Source of the DNA: Hydractinia symbiolongicarpus
Taxonomy: Eukaryota > Cnidaria > Hydrozoa > Anthoathecata > Hydractiniidae
Direction: 5' to 3'
Length of the DNA: 64,000 nucleotides
NCBI RefSeq assembly: GCF_029227915.1
Contig: NC_079885.1
Span: 6,510,001-6,574,000, forward strand
The notes under the pieces are model-generated. The model did not search any database. It was not told the origin of the DNA and worked only from the letters and a program-made list of their open reading frames with translations. Numbering within the stretch: the first letter of the stretch is position 1; each line of letters starts with the position of its first letter. Below are positions 23,724 through 38,682 of the stretch, in pieces. The translations under genes and the position numbers were made by a program.

Positions 23724-23819
23724 GAGAGACAAGGAAGTTAAGACTGAGAGAGTCACTAGTTCACACACTCGGTTCTCGTGTTTGGAGTTCACAAGTTTAA
23801 ACGTTCCCCAATTGTCTCC
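23724..23819 (+). repeat. dispersed repeat with inverted ends, copy 2
   Basis: Second copy of the repeat at 14480-14574, in the same orientation and located inside the TA-flanked DNA transposon. It ends in TTGTCTCC. Confidence 0.55.
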
Positions 23820-24017
23820 ATCATGAAAAAAAAAACAGAACACACACATGTTTATAAAATGAATAGGGTAAGTAAAAATACATTGAATTTTTTTCTTAAC
23901 ACGATGCGGGTTATGCAAAGGTGCGGCTAAGGAAAACATCAATTGAGATTTGATGCAGGTTATACAAAGGTGCGGGCTATCTGATAGCATGTGCAGGTTA
24001 TATACTGGAAAATACGG

Positions 24018-28856
<4,839 letters not shown>

Positions 28857-29022
28857 CTTCAATCGAAGATGTGAACACCGTAAAATTGATCTAAAAAAAA
28901 AAACTTAAATAATTAGATGTGCATGTCAGTAATCTTGAAATCTCGTGTGATTAACGCACTTCAGTTCAGTTTGAAATAGATTTATCTTTTACATCGAGTT
29001 ATCTTTTTCATACTATCACCAT
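28857..29022 (+). other. GAPDH 3' untranslated region / flank
   Basis: Non-coding, begins after the GAPDH stop and runs into the tail of the SINE. No canonical polyadenylation signal recognised; the SINE may contribute one. Confidence 0.4.
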
Positions 29023-29300
29023 TATTTTTTTTATTGAAATTATTTACCCCGGATAGCATCTTCAGTTCCTTTTTGGTCCTGCTATCAACGAGGGTCCTGC
29101 TAGGGGGGACCTAGTGCATTAAAGCTCCCCTTTGAGCTAGCAAAGTGCCAGCACAGCAATCGCTCAACTAGATAACCGCCAAAGATATCAATCCTATTCC
29201 CATGCTGAGCGCGAAAGGATAGATTCAAACTTTTAAATTCTCTGGCATGACTCAGTTTGAACGCAAAACCTCCCTCACTACCATAAATCCATAGACCAGA
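29023..29300 (-). mobile_element. tRNA-derived SINE, copy 2
   Basis: Same family and orientation as 16851-17163. Head TGGATTTATGGTAG (A-box-like), GCGTTCAAACTGAG (degraded B-box), shared body (AATAGGATTGATATCTT, CAGCACAGCAATC-type segment) and tail GCTATCCGGGGTAAATAATT. The head is more decayed than in copy 1. It lies between the 3' ends of the convergent GAPDH and CIAO2B genes. Confidence 0.7.
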
Positions 29301-30907
29301 TCTCTGAAGTGTGCCTTAGTCCCAAACAAATTAAGAAGCGCGTGCGGGTAAAAACAATTATCCCTCCCCTAATTTTCTACAGGTAAAGTTTGAAAACGGC
29401 GCTTCTTTTTACATAACATTTTACACGTATCGCTAGCACATGCCAACACAGAATGTGTATGATGACCATCCGTAACCAGTCCATCGGGAATGCAATTATT
29501 AGCTGATGTGTTCTTAAAGAAGGTATGCCAAATGTCCCTTAATTTAGAACACTAGCTAAATAAACACGGCTGATTCGCGAAATGCTTTTTTTTTGACCCT
29601 CGCAAAAACAATTTCTCTGAGCTGATTAGTTGTCAATTTATGATAACATCTCAATTAAATTATGGTGAATTTGGAGTTTTACTAGTTTACTCGAAAATAT
29701 CATACCATACATCCCCGAGATGATAGGCTGCTTTTGGTGCTGATTTCTTGAATTTTGTAAACGACACTTTTAGCTTTTCCAAAAGCTAATTTGACAAAGC
29801 TGCATTTTGTCCACAATAAAATTTACATCAAAGTCTAAATCATTGTATATGCAAACAAAAAATGGATCCGCTGTGCAGTGTTGGTCCTCTAAAATTTTTT
29901 CGTTTATTTGTGCATAGTCAAAAACAACTGCGGTATATTTGCCGCTTTGGGCAGCCTCGTTTTGGATTTTATCGAATTTTTCCAAATATGCTAAAATGGG
30001 TACACTCTGAAAACAAGAATACAGACAAAAATGATTCAGTGCTTTCGATAGTTATGCATTTACGACAAGATAATGCTCGATTCTTATGCCCATATCTGGA
30101 ACGAAATTTAAGGGTCTTCCGCATTTTTCTTTATTTAATCGCAAAAGTTCTTTTACGTTAAAATAATTTTATTTTCTAAATTTGGCGGGGTTTTTTTTCT
30201 CCCGCGAAACTTTCTACCTAAGGCATTGGTCATGACGTGGCGAAGTGAAGCTGGTGTATAGAGGTACATAACGTAACGTAAAGCAATATTTTTTTATATA
30301 TTTACGTTTTACATCTTCAAAATTGTAAAAATTCATAGAATATTTATTTGAAACTCACAATATATTTTGAAAAAATAAAAGAAGCCTTGAAACGCAAAAA
30401 CAATTGAAAAATCGCTTTTAATTAAACAAAAGAACTATGAAGATAATATAGAAAAATATACGGAATGTACGGATGTAATTCTCAAAGCTAAGATGCAACC
30501 ATTTTATTGGTGTTTATTTTTGGAAACACTTTACTACAAAGAATTTAAAATAAGTATTATGTTTGTAATACCCCAAGGATGTTGACCTCATCATTTATTT
30601 CTTGTGTTGTGGTGATCGAAATATGTTTTGCAGCTAATTAACCAGCGCACTCGCAATTCACGATATCCGCTTCCAAAAACATGCGTAACAATTCCAGACA
30701 TAATTATTATCCAAAAAAAAGTTAAGTTATTGCAAAAAATAGTCTGCAAATTAGTATCAAGGTTCGCAGGTCCTGTTTTTACATTTTAAGTATGATGATG
30801 TGTATAATCTTCTTTCTTAACTAACGCTCATCTTTGGAAATGTCTTTGATGTAGCAGCTTCCCTCTAACTTTGCTATCGCTGTTCCGCAATAAACACTTT
30901 TGGAGTT
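29301..30907. other. intergenic between convergent GAPDH and CIAO2B
   Basis: Contains one exon-like minus-strand stretch (29770-30007), described separately. Otherwise AT-rich without coding signal. Confidence 0.5.
29770..30007 (-). CDS. exon-like stretch, unrecognised protein
   Basis: A minus-strand acceptor (TATTCTTGTTTTCAG) near 30008 is followed by an open frame beginning VPILAYLEKFDKIQNEAAQ and ending at a stop in ...FWKS (29770). Residue use looks protein-like (KYTAVVFDYAQINEKILED), but I know no family. An ATG frame ends just upstream (from 30124), in a different phase. It may be the last exon of a small gene or a piece of one. Confidence 0.3.
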
Positions 30908-33900
30908 CTAGTGATGTTTAACTGCTAGACATTGATTTATCACTGTTAATAAGTGAATGTTTTCCAACGCCGCTGCAACTCGTTCTTTGTCTGCTAACTG
31001 TTTGTTTACTAAATAAAAGAAGTGTAGATAATTTAAATAATTGTTTAATGGAACTAAAATTAAATTTAGTGTAAGTTTGAAAATGTTTTGAGATGTGGTG
31101 TTAAAACATATCGGGCTCTGCGTTCAAAATTTGTATTTAAATATAAGTGCAATTGGTTACAATGTTACGGTAAGACTATGCGACATTTGAAAGTAAGAGC
31201 CTGTAAACCTGTGTGTTTTTTACTTGACTGGAGAAACCGGTAAGGCTCAAAATTATGGAGCATAAAAATGTCTGTAAAAATAGACCTACTTTAAAGAACA
31301 TTCCTACACTCTCCACCACTACTAATATTTTTAATTTGGAGTTAAAGGAGAGTCTAATGATCCGTCTCAATAGAAATATTGCGTCCATGCCATTAATTTA
31401 ATTAATTTAATTTCCACATAACTGACTTCCTCCTTAGAAAAGTTTAAAATGGTACGATACGATCGTACCATATTATTGTATGTATACTAGTGCAGTGCAA
31501 GACACGTGGGTAGGCGACCGCCAGCGGGCTGTACACGAGATTCTGAATGTATGCATTTATCATATGCGAGATTTTTCGAGTGCAAATTATTTAAACCTCC
31601 AAAATTTTTCCGCGAAAATGCGTGAGAATGTCTACCTGACAAGTTTTAACTTTCTCGGTTACAAATTTTCGCGTAGAAAGCCTTATTTTACATTTCGCGA
31701 CCAAGCGTACGCGTGACTAATGGAGATAATGCTTCCTTTTATGGAGTTAATTAACTCCGTCATTCTTCGCCAGTCAATTCAAAAATGGTAGACTTTTACC
31801 ACCAGTGGCAATCAGCGAAAATGTATTTACCCAACCGCAATACTAAATATAGGTGAAAAATTGTCAGGCTTTTTATGACAGTTTGGATAAAACAATGATT
31901 GAAAGTGTGATAATCTTCATGTTTTCTTTTCTTGTGCGTTTATTGAAGGGTAGCGTTAAATGAGGAGTTGAAGAAATGGCACTAATATCTAAACATTGTT
32001 CAATGAGACAAACCTGCTAGTTCTGACACATGAGTTCCAGGAGAAATACGAACATCGACCTGCATACAAAGAAAAAGAATTTAATTACCTAGACCCAACA
32101 GGACTGCTTAAAGCTATTTATTTTTACTACACACATAGACCTTCAATACCCCTATTATTGCTGACTATAAATATAAAAATAGTTTGCAAAATAATATTCC
32201 TGGGTTTTTAATATAAACGAAAAAAGAAATTTTTTGTTGTTCCTAATCCGAACATCCTGTCTAGCGGACACCTCTCTACAACGGACACTTTCCTTGGGAA
32301 CGGATGAAACTACGGTCAAACTCTCATAACAAAACCTCCATGAAGCGGACACTTCATAGCGGACACCTCTATAGCTAACGGACATCATTTCAAGGTCCCG
32401 ATTGACATATCCCCATGGAACTGACCTCTCTAAAGCGGACAGGCTTAAGAATGGGTCATACAAAACAAATTTTTGTAAAACATTTGTTTATATTTACTCA
32501 AGACAATGTTTCACATTATTATTTAATAATTCTTTAATCTTTTGTATGTTATCTTACAGCAAGTTTATGGCTTTAAAAAAAAATGCAGGGATTTCCAGGC
32601 CGTAGCCACTTCCGCGGTTAACGCGTTTCCCAGTCACTATGATTTTTATAGAGCAATAAGGAAGGAAAAGAAACATAAACACGACTTTAGATATATTTTT
32701 AGGGCACATGACCAACCACCACTTCTTTAGTACAATGAGAATTTGTACGAACCACAGCAACGAATTGATGAAAGTAAGAACGCCTCAGAATTAATACAAA
32801 ACGTCAATATTGAAAAAGCAATTCATTGGTTACAAGTAGCTTGGAAAAATGTGTCTGCAGAGGTCATACTACATTGCTTCCAAAAGTGTGGGTTTAAAAA
32901 ACCAGATATTTGCTGCATTTTAGAGGATAGCGAAAATGATGAAGAATTTGAGAGTCTTTTTAATCGGCTGCGTGAAGACAATGACATCACTGTCGAAGAC
33001 TATATTAGGTTTGATGACGATCTGACGACATTAATCGGTCAAATAAATACTGACTTGATAGACTGGCGACAACAAGCATGATGTTTTACCAAATCCATCT
33101 GACAGTAGTCATACTGCAAACAGAGAAATTGCCTCAGAAGACAACGAAGAAGAAAACATTCCTCAGCAACTTTCTCCATCAAAAACGTTTCAACATTTAG
33201 ACAAATTGCTAAATTTTCCAATGAATCAAAATGATGAAACTCTAACTTTCCTATTTTCAGAATTCATTGAAAAAGATGGAAGATATTAAATTGTCTTCGC
33301 AAAGACAAAGCAATGTCTCAATGTTTTTTCTTGAGCTTGTTCTAGCTTTGAAAGAAAAGTAGCAGAACTTCAATATATTGTCTTCACTGCCTTTCTTCTC
33401 CCCAAAACCAGTCTCTTGATACACCTTACGGTAGATTTCAATACACCCTAATAGCCCCAGGATGGTTTTTGAAGAAATTTGATCTAATTTGGGGAAGAAC
33501 CTCTATGTAGCGGACACCTCCCTTTAGCGGACACTTTTTTGAGGTCCCGGTGGTGTCTGCTATAGAGGTTTTACTGTATATGCTAATTTTTTCATGTTAC
33601 ATGGCAATTGATTTTCATTACAGGAAGTAGCACAAAACTAAGTATCTCAGTTTTTTACTCAATTTTTCAACTTTTAAGATCAGCGTTGTTGTTTGTTTGT
33701 TTGAAAGTTTCTACTACTATCAGGTTATAGTCAAGTCATGGTGGTGAAGCTATTTTGAAAGTAAAACAATTACTAACCGAAAATAACTAGCTCATTTACT
33801 CCTACCAATCCTTAAAAGTGAGGAAAATGACGTTAATAGAAGCAAGCATACACATACCTTGTATCGTGCAGGAAGAGATCTCAGAAGAAGTACTCTTATA

Positions 33901-34767
33901 GAAAGTCCAATTAGCGTTGCCATACTACAGTGTGGAATAGTTGGTGTGAAGTGGATTTGCAGCAAGCTTTTTGCATCATCAACACTTATGTTCTTTTCCT
34001 CAATGACATTTAGCTGCTCTAGAGTAAGCGGATGTTCAGGATCATTTATAGAGCGAACCATATGTAAAAAAAGTTAAGGAGATATTTTGAACTTTTGATA
34101 TAAACAGAGCATGGATAGTGGGAAACTTATTGTTAGTAGCATTTATATTTTGGACATATTTGCTTGCACATTAAACACAGCATTTTTCATTCGCATAAGA
34201 GTAAGAATACCTTCAACACCTGCTACCTTACTGTTTCTTTTTTCTGTTTAAAGGCATGAAAATTTTATACTTAAGGGAAAAATCATAGCTTTTTTTTAAT
34301 ACATCTAAAATTTTGCAAATTGAACTTATTTCATGCAGTATAACATTTTAGTGGTGTTAAAAAAATCTGTATACATATTATAAAATTCAATGTATTTGAA
34401 AAAAGTTAAAAGTATACAACTGTCAGTTTCACGCTGAACAAATATCAAATGTTTTGACTTTTGATAAAACATTTGATAATCGTTCAGCGTGAAACTGACA
34501 GTTATTTACTTTTAACTTATTTTCAATTACATTGAATTTTAACATTGCTCTTCTTCATCGTTGTTGGTATTGAGCACTTTCTCAACAGAAATAACTTTTG
34601 AAAACTATATATACTATAAAGAATTTTTTCTTTCTCACATGGAAAAGGATATCAAATATTTCTCTCGCATCAATCTCATCATACACATTTTCATCTCCAT
34701 CTCTTTCAGTTATATCTCTTTCTTTCGATTTCTCATATATTGTTGGGTTTGCGTTTTGTAAATCCAT
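30908..34767 (-). CDS. CIAO2B: CIAO2B (MIP18/FAM96B), cytosolic Fe-S targeting factor
   Basis: Member of the CIA targeting complex (with CIAO1 and MMS19), which hands Fe-S clusters to cytosolic and nuclear apoproteins. Minus-strand exons: 34767-34653, 34063-33858, 32059-32014 and 31008-30908; 468 nt, 155 residues (human 163). All joins keep frame. Exon 1: [10 protein letters not shown] and DEIDAREIF. Exon 2: [17 protein letters not shown] and [16 protein letters not shown], with the conserved reactive Cys at residue 84. Exon 3 (46 nt): [14 protein letters not shown]. Exon 4: [16 protein letters not shown] and INQCL. Intron 1 is of U12 AT-AC type. Intron 2 holds a Tigger/pogo-like element. The start codon lies 11 nt after a TTTTTTTTAG acceptor. 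No damage seen; the gene converges on GAPDH. Confidence 0.95.
32250..33576 (+). mobile_element. Tigger/pogo-like DNA transposon remnant
   Basis: The right end, read inward on minus, is CAGTAAAACCTCTATAGCAG, bordered by TA at 33577-33578. GCGGACAC motifs repeat subterminally on both sides (32256-32430, 33497-33530), as is common in such elements. The left end is diverged; candidates lie at about 32250 or 32328. A transposase C-terminal fragment lies inside. The element sits in CIAO2B intron 2. Confidence 0.75.
32743..33289 (+). pseudogene. Tigger/pogo transposase C-terminal fragment
   Basis: The frame from 32743 to 33081 contains [19 protein letters not shown] and [12 protein letters not shown], the region following the DDE domain in pogo/Tigger transposases. 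It stops at TGA 33079-33081. A neighbouring frame continues it ([20 protein letters not shown] to KDGRY, stop near 33289). The catalytic domain is missing. Confidence 0.75.
34064..34652 (-). other. U12-type AT-AC intron of CIAO2B
   Basis: The 5' splice site is ATATCCTTTT (34652 downward), the branch site TCCTTAAC (34080-34073), and the intron ends TTTTTTTAC at 34064. All three match the minor-spliceosome consensus; the distance from branch site to end is about 10 nt. Removing it joins TTTG to ATATGGTT and gives [14 protein letters not shown], as expected for CIAO2B. No GT-AG alternative keeps the frame. Confidence 0.95.
34381..34541. mobile_element. hairpin MITE inside the U12 intron
   Basis: 161 bp forming one long imperfect inverted repeat: TAAAATTCAATGTA at the left, TACATTGAATTTTA-type at the right, and an inner perfect stretch AACTGTCAGTTTCACGCTGA mirrored at 34482-34502. 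No coding capacity. Terminal bases look like a foldback MITE; no clear target duplication. Confidence 0.7.
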
Positions 34768-35346
34768 GTTTTGATTTTCTAAAAAAAAGACATACTAACT
34801 ATTTACATTCCACAAAGTCATAAAAAATACTTTAATTAAATAATAAAGTTCTCTCATTTCGCTTCACATGCTTTTTATCTTGTCTCCAGAGAGCCAGACA
34901 CCAGAAATAAGCCCTCAAAATTTGCCTAAAATGCATCAGCATGATAATTCTGTTTAGCTTATGGTTGGGAAAGAAAATCAGGGACTTCGGTGGATTAAAT
35001 TGGAGCTTTAATAATTGCCTTTATTGTCCCTAAAAACTGTAAGTTAAAGCTAACTGCATAGAATATAATTCGCTGCTGTGCCCTTTTTAGAAACAAGTTA
35101 CACTTTCTTAGTATATATATATATACATATTCGAATTTTTTAAAAAAGGAGTAATTTTGCAAAATGATCACAATTTTCTCATAAATGACTCTAGTTGGTT
35201 AAATGATATATTTTTTATAAGTTTTATCTTATTAAAAAAAATACAAGAACTGGAGAAACTTGCCAAATTTTTTTATTGCTTAACCCGGGTTATTTTAATT
35301 GCTCAACCAGGGTTACTTTTTTTAATTGTATTTATATATTACAATA

Positions 35347-35434
35347 TATATTATATTATATTACAAAGAAAAATTAACATAAATCAACTTTATATTATAT
35401 TATATTACAAAGAAAAATTAACATAAATCAACTT
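35347..35434. repeat. 44-bp exact tandem duplication
   Basis: Two identical adjacent 44-bp units, each starting TATATTATATTATATTACAA and ending AAATCAACTT. Confidence 0.9.
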
Positions 35435-36024
35435 TTTTATATTTTAAAAGTAGCATTGCTGATTAACTAACGTTGCAAATTTTAACTTCATTTTGCAATT
35501 TTTTTCATGAAGTTATGCACAAATAAAGGTTTGTATTGGCTTCAATAAAATTATAATTTTTATGTCATGCTTACATTTATTAGATATTAACAACAACAAC
35601 CTTGCTTAAATATGTCACAGAAGTGTGCATGGATGCTTAGCCTTGTCTGAGAGATAAAGATAGAGGCAGTCAAAATCCCCAGTTTTTGTTAATTTAAGAG
35701 GCCTGGGACAATTGTAATTTTGGTAAAAAAAATTATGTTAATTAATTGACCTGTAAAATAGCTATGCATTGAGAAAGTTTGAATGAACATCCCTTAACAG
35801 GTCTAAAATTACTGATGACTGAAAATACTTAAATATGACATCATAAACTATGCAGCATAATTAAATCTAAAATTCTTTAAATGTGAATATATTGAGAACA
35901 AAAAGAGTTTTTAAAAAAATTTAAAAAGACTTATTAACAACTTTTAAGCTCTATAAAAGAAGTCCAACAATATAAAGTTAAAAAACATCAGTTAAATAGA
36001 TGAAACGAAATAAACGCAACTACC

Positions 36025-36128
36025 GCTTCGAATGTGACACATTTTATAATGTACACAACAGTTCATGAACCATTTTGCTTCGAATGTGACACATTTTATA
36101 ATGTACACAACAGTTCATGAACCATTTT
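36025..36128. repeat. 52-bp exact tandem duplication
   Basis: Two identical adjacent 52-bp units starting GCTTCGAATGTGACAC and ending GAACCATTTT. Perfect identity suggests a recent duplication or an assembly artefact. Confidence 0.9.
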
Positions 36129-36840
36129 TCTAAAATGTTTATGTCTGGCGTGACTCAGGCTTTATGTAACATTTGAGACAGAAGGCTTTTAAAACCACAC
36201 GCGAGAATTAACAAAAGCAAAATTAATATCTTTAAATAACGAACTAAAATCTGAATTGTAAACCAAATATAACAAAAAACATTATACGGAGGAGAGTCCA
36301 AAACAAGACATTGTTCTCTTGTGGTAGACGTTGAAGTTCAAATGAATTGAATGAATTAATAAACTGCAGAATTTGAAGTCATTTTATTTTGCAATTCGTG
36401 CATTGTAAAACAAATATAACATTATAGGGAGGAGAAACCAAAACGAGACATTTTTTTCTTTTGGTAGACAATACGTGGAGTTTGGCAGAAACAATACGTT
36501 TGTTTTTCTCACATGGTTTTTGTTCAAGTAAAAAAATTATGCTTTCGATATAAACGTTTTTTCCTTGAAACAAGTTAACTTGGTTAATTATCACGAATTC
36601 CGCGAATATTATTCATATTTTAGAAAATTAATTTTTGCAGAATCCATTTATTGGACCTCGTGAAAACTAAAAGTAGCTAGTTAGCAAAAGCATAAGTATC
36701 AGAAAAAAAGCCCTGGGAACTAGGTGCTCTTTTATTTATCATAATTGGTAGTTTTAAGGTCATGAAGTGTTGTGCATAAAAATCACAACACTTTTGCGCT
36801 GCTGTTGCTGCCTTATCTAGGGTAAATTAATAATATATAA

Positions 36841-36952
36841 CTGCTGGTTCTCTTGTGGTTACTTAAAAAACAGCTGGTTCTCTGGTGGTTACTTTATAAT
36901 ACTGGTGGTTCTCTGGTGGTTACTTCGAAGTACTGCTGGTTACTGCTGGTTC
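36841..36952. repeat. minisatellite, about 30-bp units
   Basis: About 3.7 imperfect units around CTGGTTCTCTGGTGGTTACTT, at 36841, 36871, 36901 and 36931. Confidence 0.8.
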
Positions 36953-38460
36953 CTACTTTTAGTATCTATGTGTGACCAGGCTGTTTTATGCTCGTTAGTT
37001 GATTGTAATTCAGGGTTTACTGCGGGGTGGATTTAAATTTTAGGGATTTGCTGCAACATTTGTTTGTGTCTCTGGTTTGAGAGAAACTGAATTGATATCC
37101 TGGAAGAAAGCTTAGTTAACTAGGTTAGACGAAAAAAAGTTTTTTTTACAAACAGTAAAGTTTCTGCATGATTACAGTATAAGATTAAGATTAGCTAGAA
37201 AACAGAATACTTATGATCACATCCACCAGCCTATTTAAAATTTCACGAAGTCACCAAGACTGAGGGTGCTGATAACCCGCATAAGCAGTTAAAAGTGCAG
37301 GTGTTTGCAGGGTTTTAAAAAAATTAAGTATTCTCCTAAAAAAACTAGTCAGACACTGATCAATGTTCCAAAAAAGGTAATGTTTAACTTGATAATTTGC
37401 TACTTTTAAAAAAGCAGGCCAACTAAACATTATTTCAGAGTAAAAATAACGATTTAAATTTTTAATCAAGGACCACTTTCTGTTGATGCACACCAAAAAG
37501 AGTTAGAAATCTAGAATTAAATGTGGTACTATAGTTCGCTAGCTAGCTAGCTAGCTATCCCTTTCGTGGCAAATCCTTTGAATAAAATGAGAAATAACGT
37601 AGCTATTATTCAAACAGCAGTAAAATGAAGACAGAAAGAATTATCAGTCATTAGCGTGATGCAACTGTAGTTGAATTGATGGGTAGAGTGATGTCATATT
37701 ACACAGGAAGCACAGTCTCAGGCATGTTGTTGTACTAGCCTGTTGATACACATTCTACGAAATAGCCTGGATTCTTTTTCCCGATTGATTAGCCCTCGGT
37801 CAATCTAGTTCCCAGGGATTTTTTCGCTTCAATGTTAAAGAGGCCAGAGCTCACGCGTATTCATATCCAATATCGAAAAGGAAGCTCTAGGGTGGCTACC
37901 CTTGGTAACAAACCCCTTTTTCCAATGTTGGTCATTAGATAACTTACTAATCATTGACAGGCTCATCCCCACGACGGACAAAAATATTATTGTTACTTTT
38001 TTCAATACGAGGGTTCGGGTGCCAGGCCCAAAAAACAAAGTTGTTGTTCTCCCTTCACCTTGAAAAGAGTCAAAGCTTATTGGCAAAACAAAAAAATATT
38101 TGTTAACAGGAGGGGTAAAGAAGTCAGTACAAGTTTTAAAAGCACACAGAAAAGCTAATATAAGTTTTCTCTCTCTAAGTTTTATGTGTTAAAGGGATGT
38201 CTGTCAGTTTCTTTGTTAGTTACGCATTCTTTACAGTTTCAAATTTTTTTTTTTTCACGTTTTTGCTTTTATTTAGATTTAAAAATCAATTTTTATCATA
38301 CGACGAACATTCATAAAAAGTAAGGGCTCTTTTTTCGTAAACCTAGTTTATTTCGCGACGCAAAAATATTGACAATACCGTAATATACCGATTAAACTCC
38401 CTGGGTGTTTACACTCTTTTTTTAATAAACATTGATCTTTCCCACCAAACTTTTCTCTAA

Positions 38461-38600
38461 AGGGGGATTTTCACGAAGCGAATTGAGCGGCGACTGAGCA
38501 TGTGCAGTTCGATGCAAAATAAAAACAAACAAAACTGCGCATGCTCAGATACAATTCGCTATTGAATTCGCCGCTCAATTCACTTCGTGAAAATCCCCCT
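38461..38600. mobile_element. 140-bp MITE with TAA target duplication
   Basis: Ends AGGGGGATTTTCACGAAG and CTTCGTGAAAATCCCCCT are inverted repeats; the arms continue through GAATTGAGCGGCGA. TAA flanks both sides (38458-38460, 38601-38603). An inner pair, TGAGCATGTGCAGTT and AACTGCGCATGCTCA, makes it nearly a full foldback. The 3-bp TAA target suggests Harbinger-type mobilisation (inference). Confidence 0.85.
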
Positions 38601-38682
38601 TAAGTTCAGCTCCTTAGGAAAAAGCCACAAAAATGTTTAGTCATCATTGTTTACAGCAGGTAAATCTATAAGGTCTTTTTCT

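Larger units (their letters stand above)
19192..24017. mobile_element. TA-flanked DNA transposon carrying a nested LTR element
   Basis: Left end CCGTATTTTTCGGTATTTAACC (19192) and right end GTTATATACTGGAAAATACGG (24017) are inverted repeats, both bordered by TA. Subterminal GTGCGGGTTAT-like motifs repeat near each end (19258-19310, 23903-23990). Removing the LTR element leaves about 1.28 kb with no coding frame, so this was a non-autonomous element. TA targets suggest the Tc1/mariner/pogo group (inference). It also carries the second copy of the 95-bp repeat. Confidence 0.7.
34768..38460. other. gene-free region with local tandem duplications
   Basis: No convincing gene on either strand. It contains a (TA)n run at 35111-35125, the tandem repeats listed separately, a pair of similar segments at about 36256-36335 and 36399-36480 (AAATATAAC, GGAGGAGA, AAAAC(A/G)AGACATT), and a short (AGCT)n at 37537-37555. 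Confidence 0.5.

Noticed and set aside
31996-32211. plus-strand open frame
   Set aside because: It is the antisense shadow of CIAO2B exon 3 (32059-32014) and intron sequence.
34768-38460. several 60-90-codon frames as genes
   Set aside because: Short, AT-driven and without splice partners or family resemblance.
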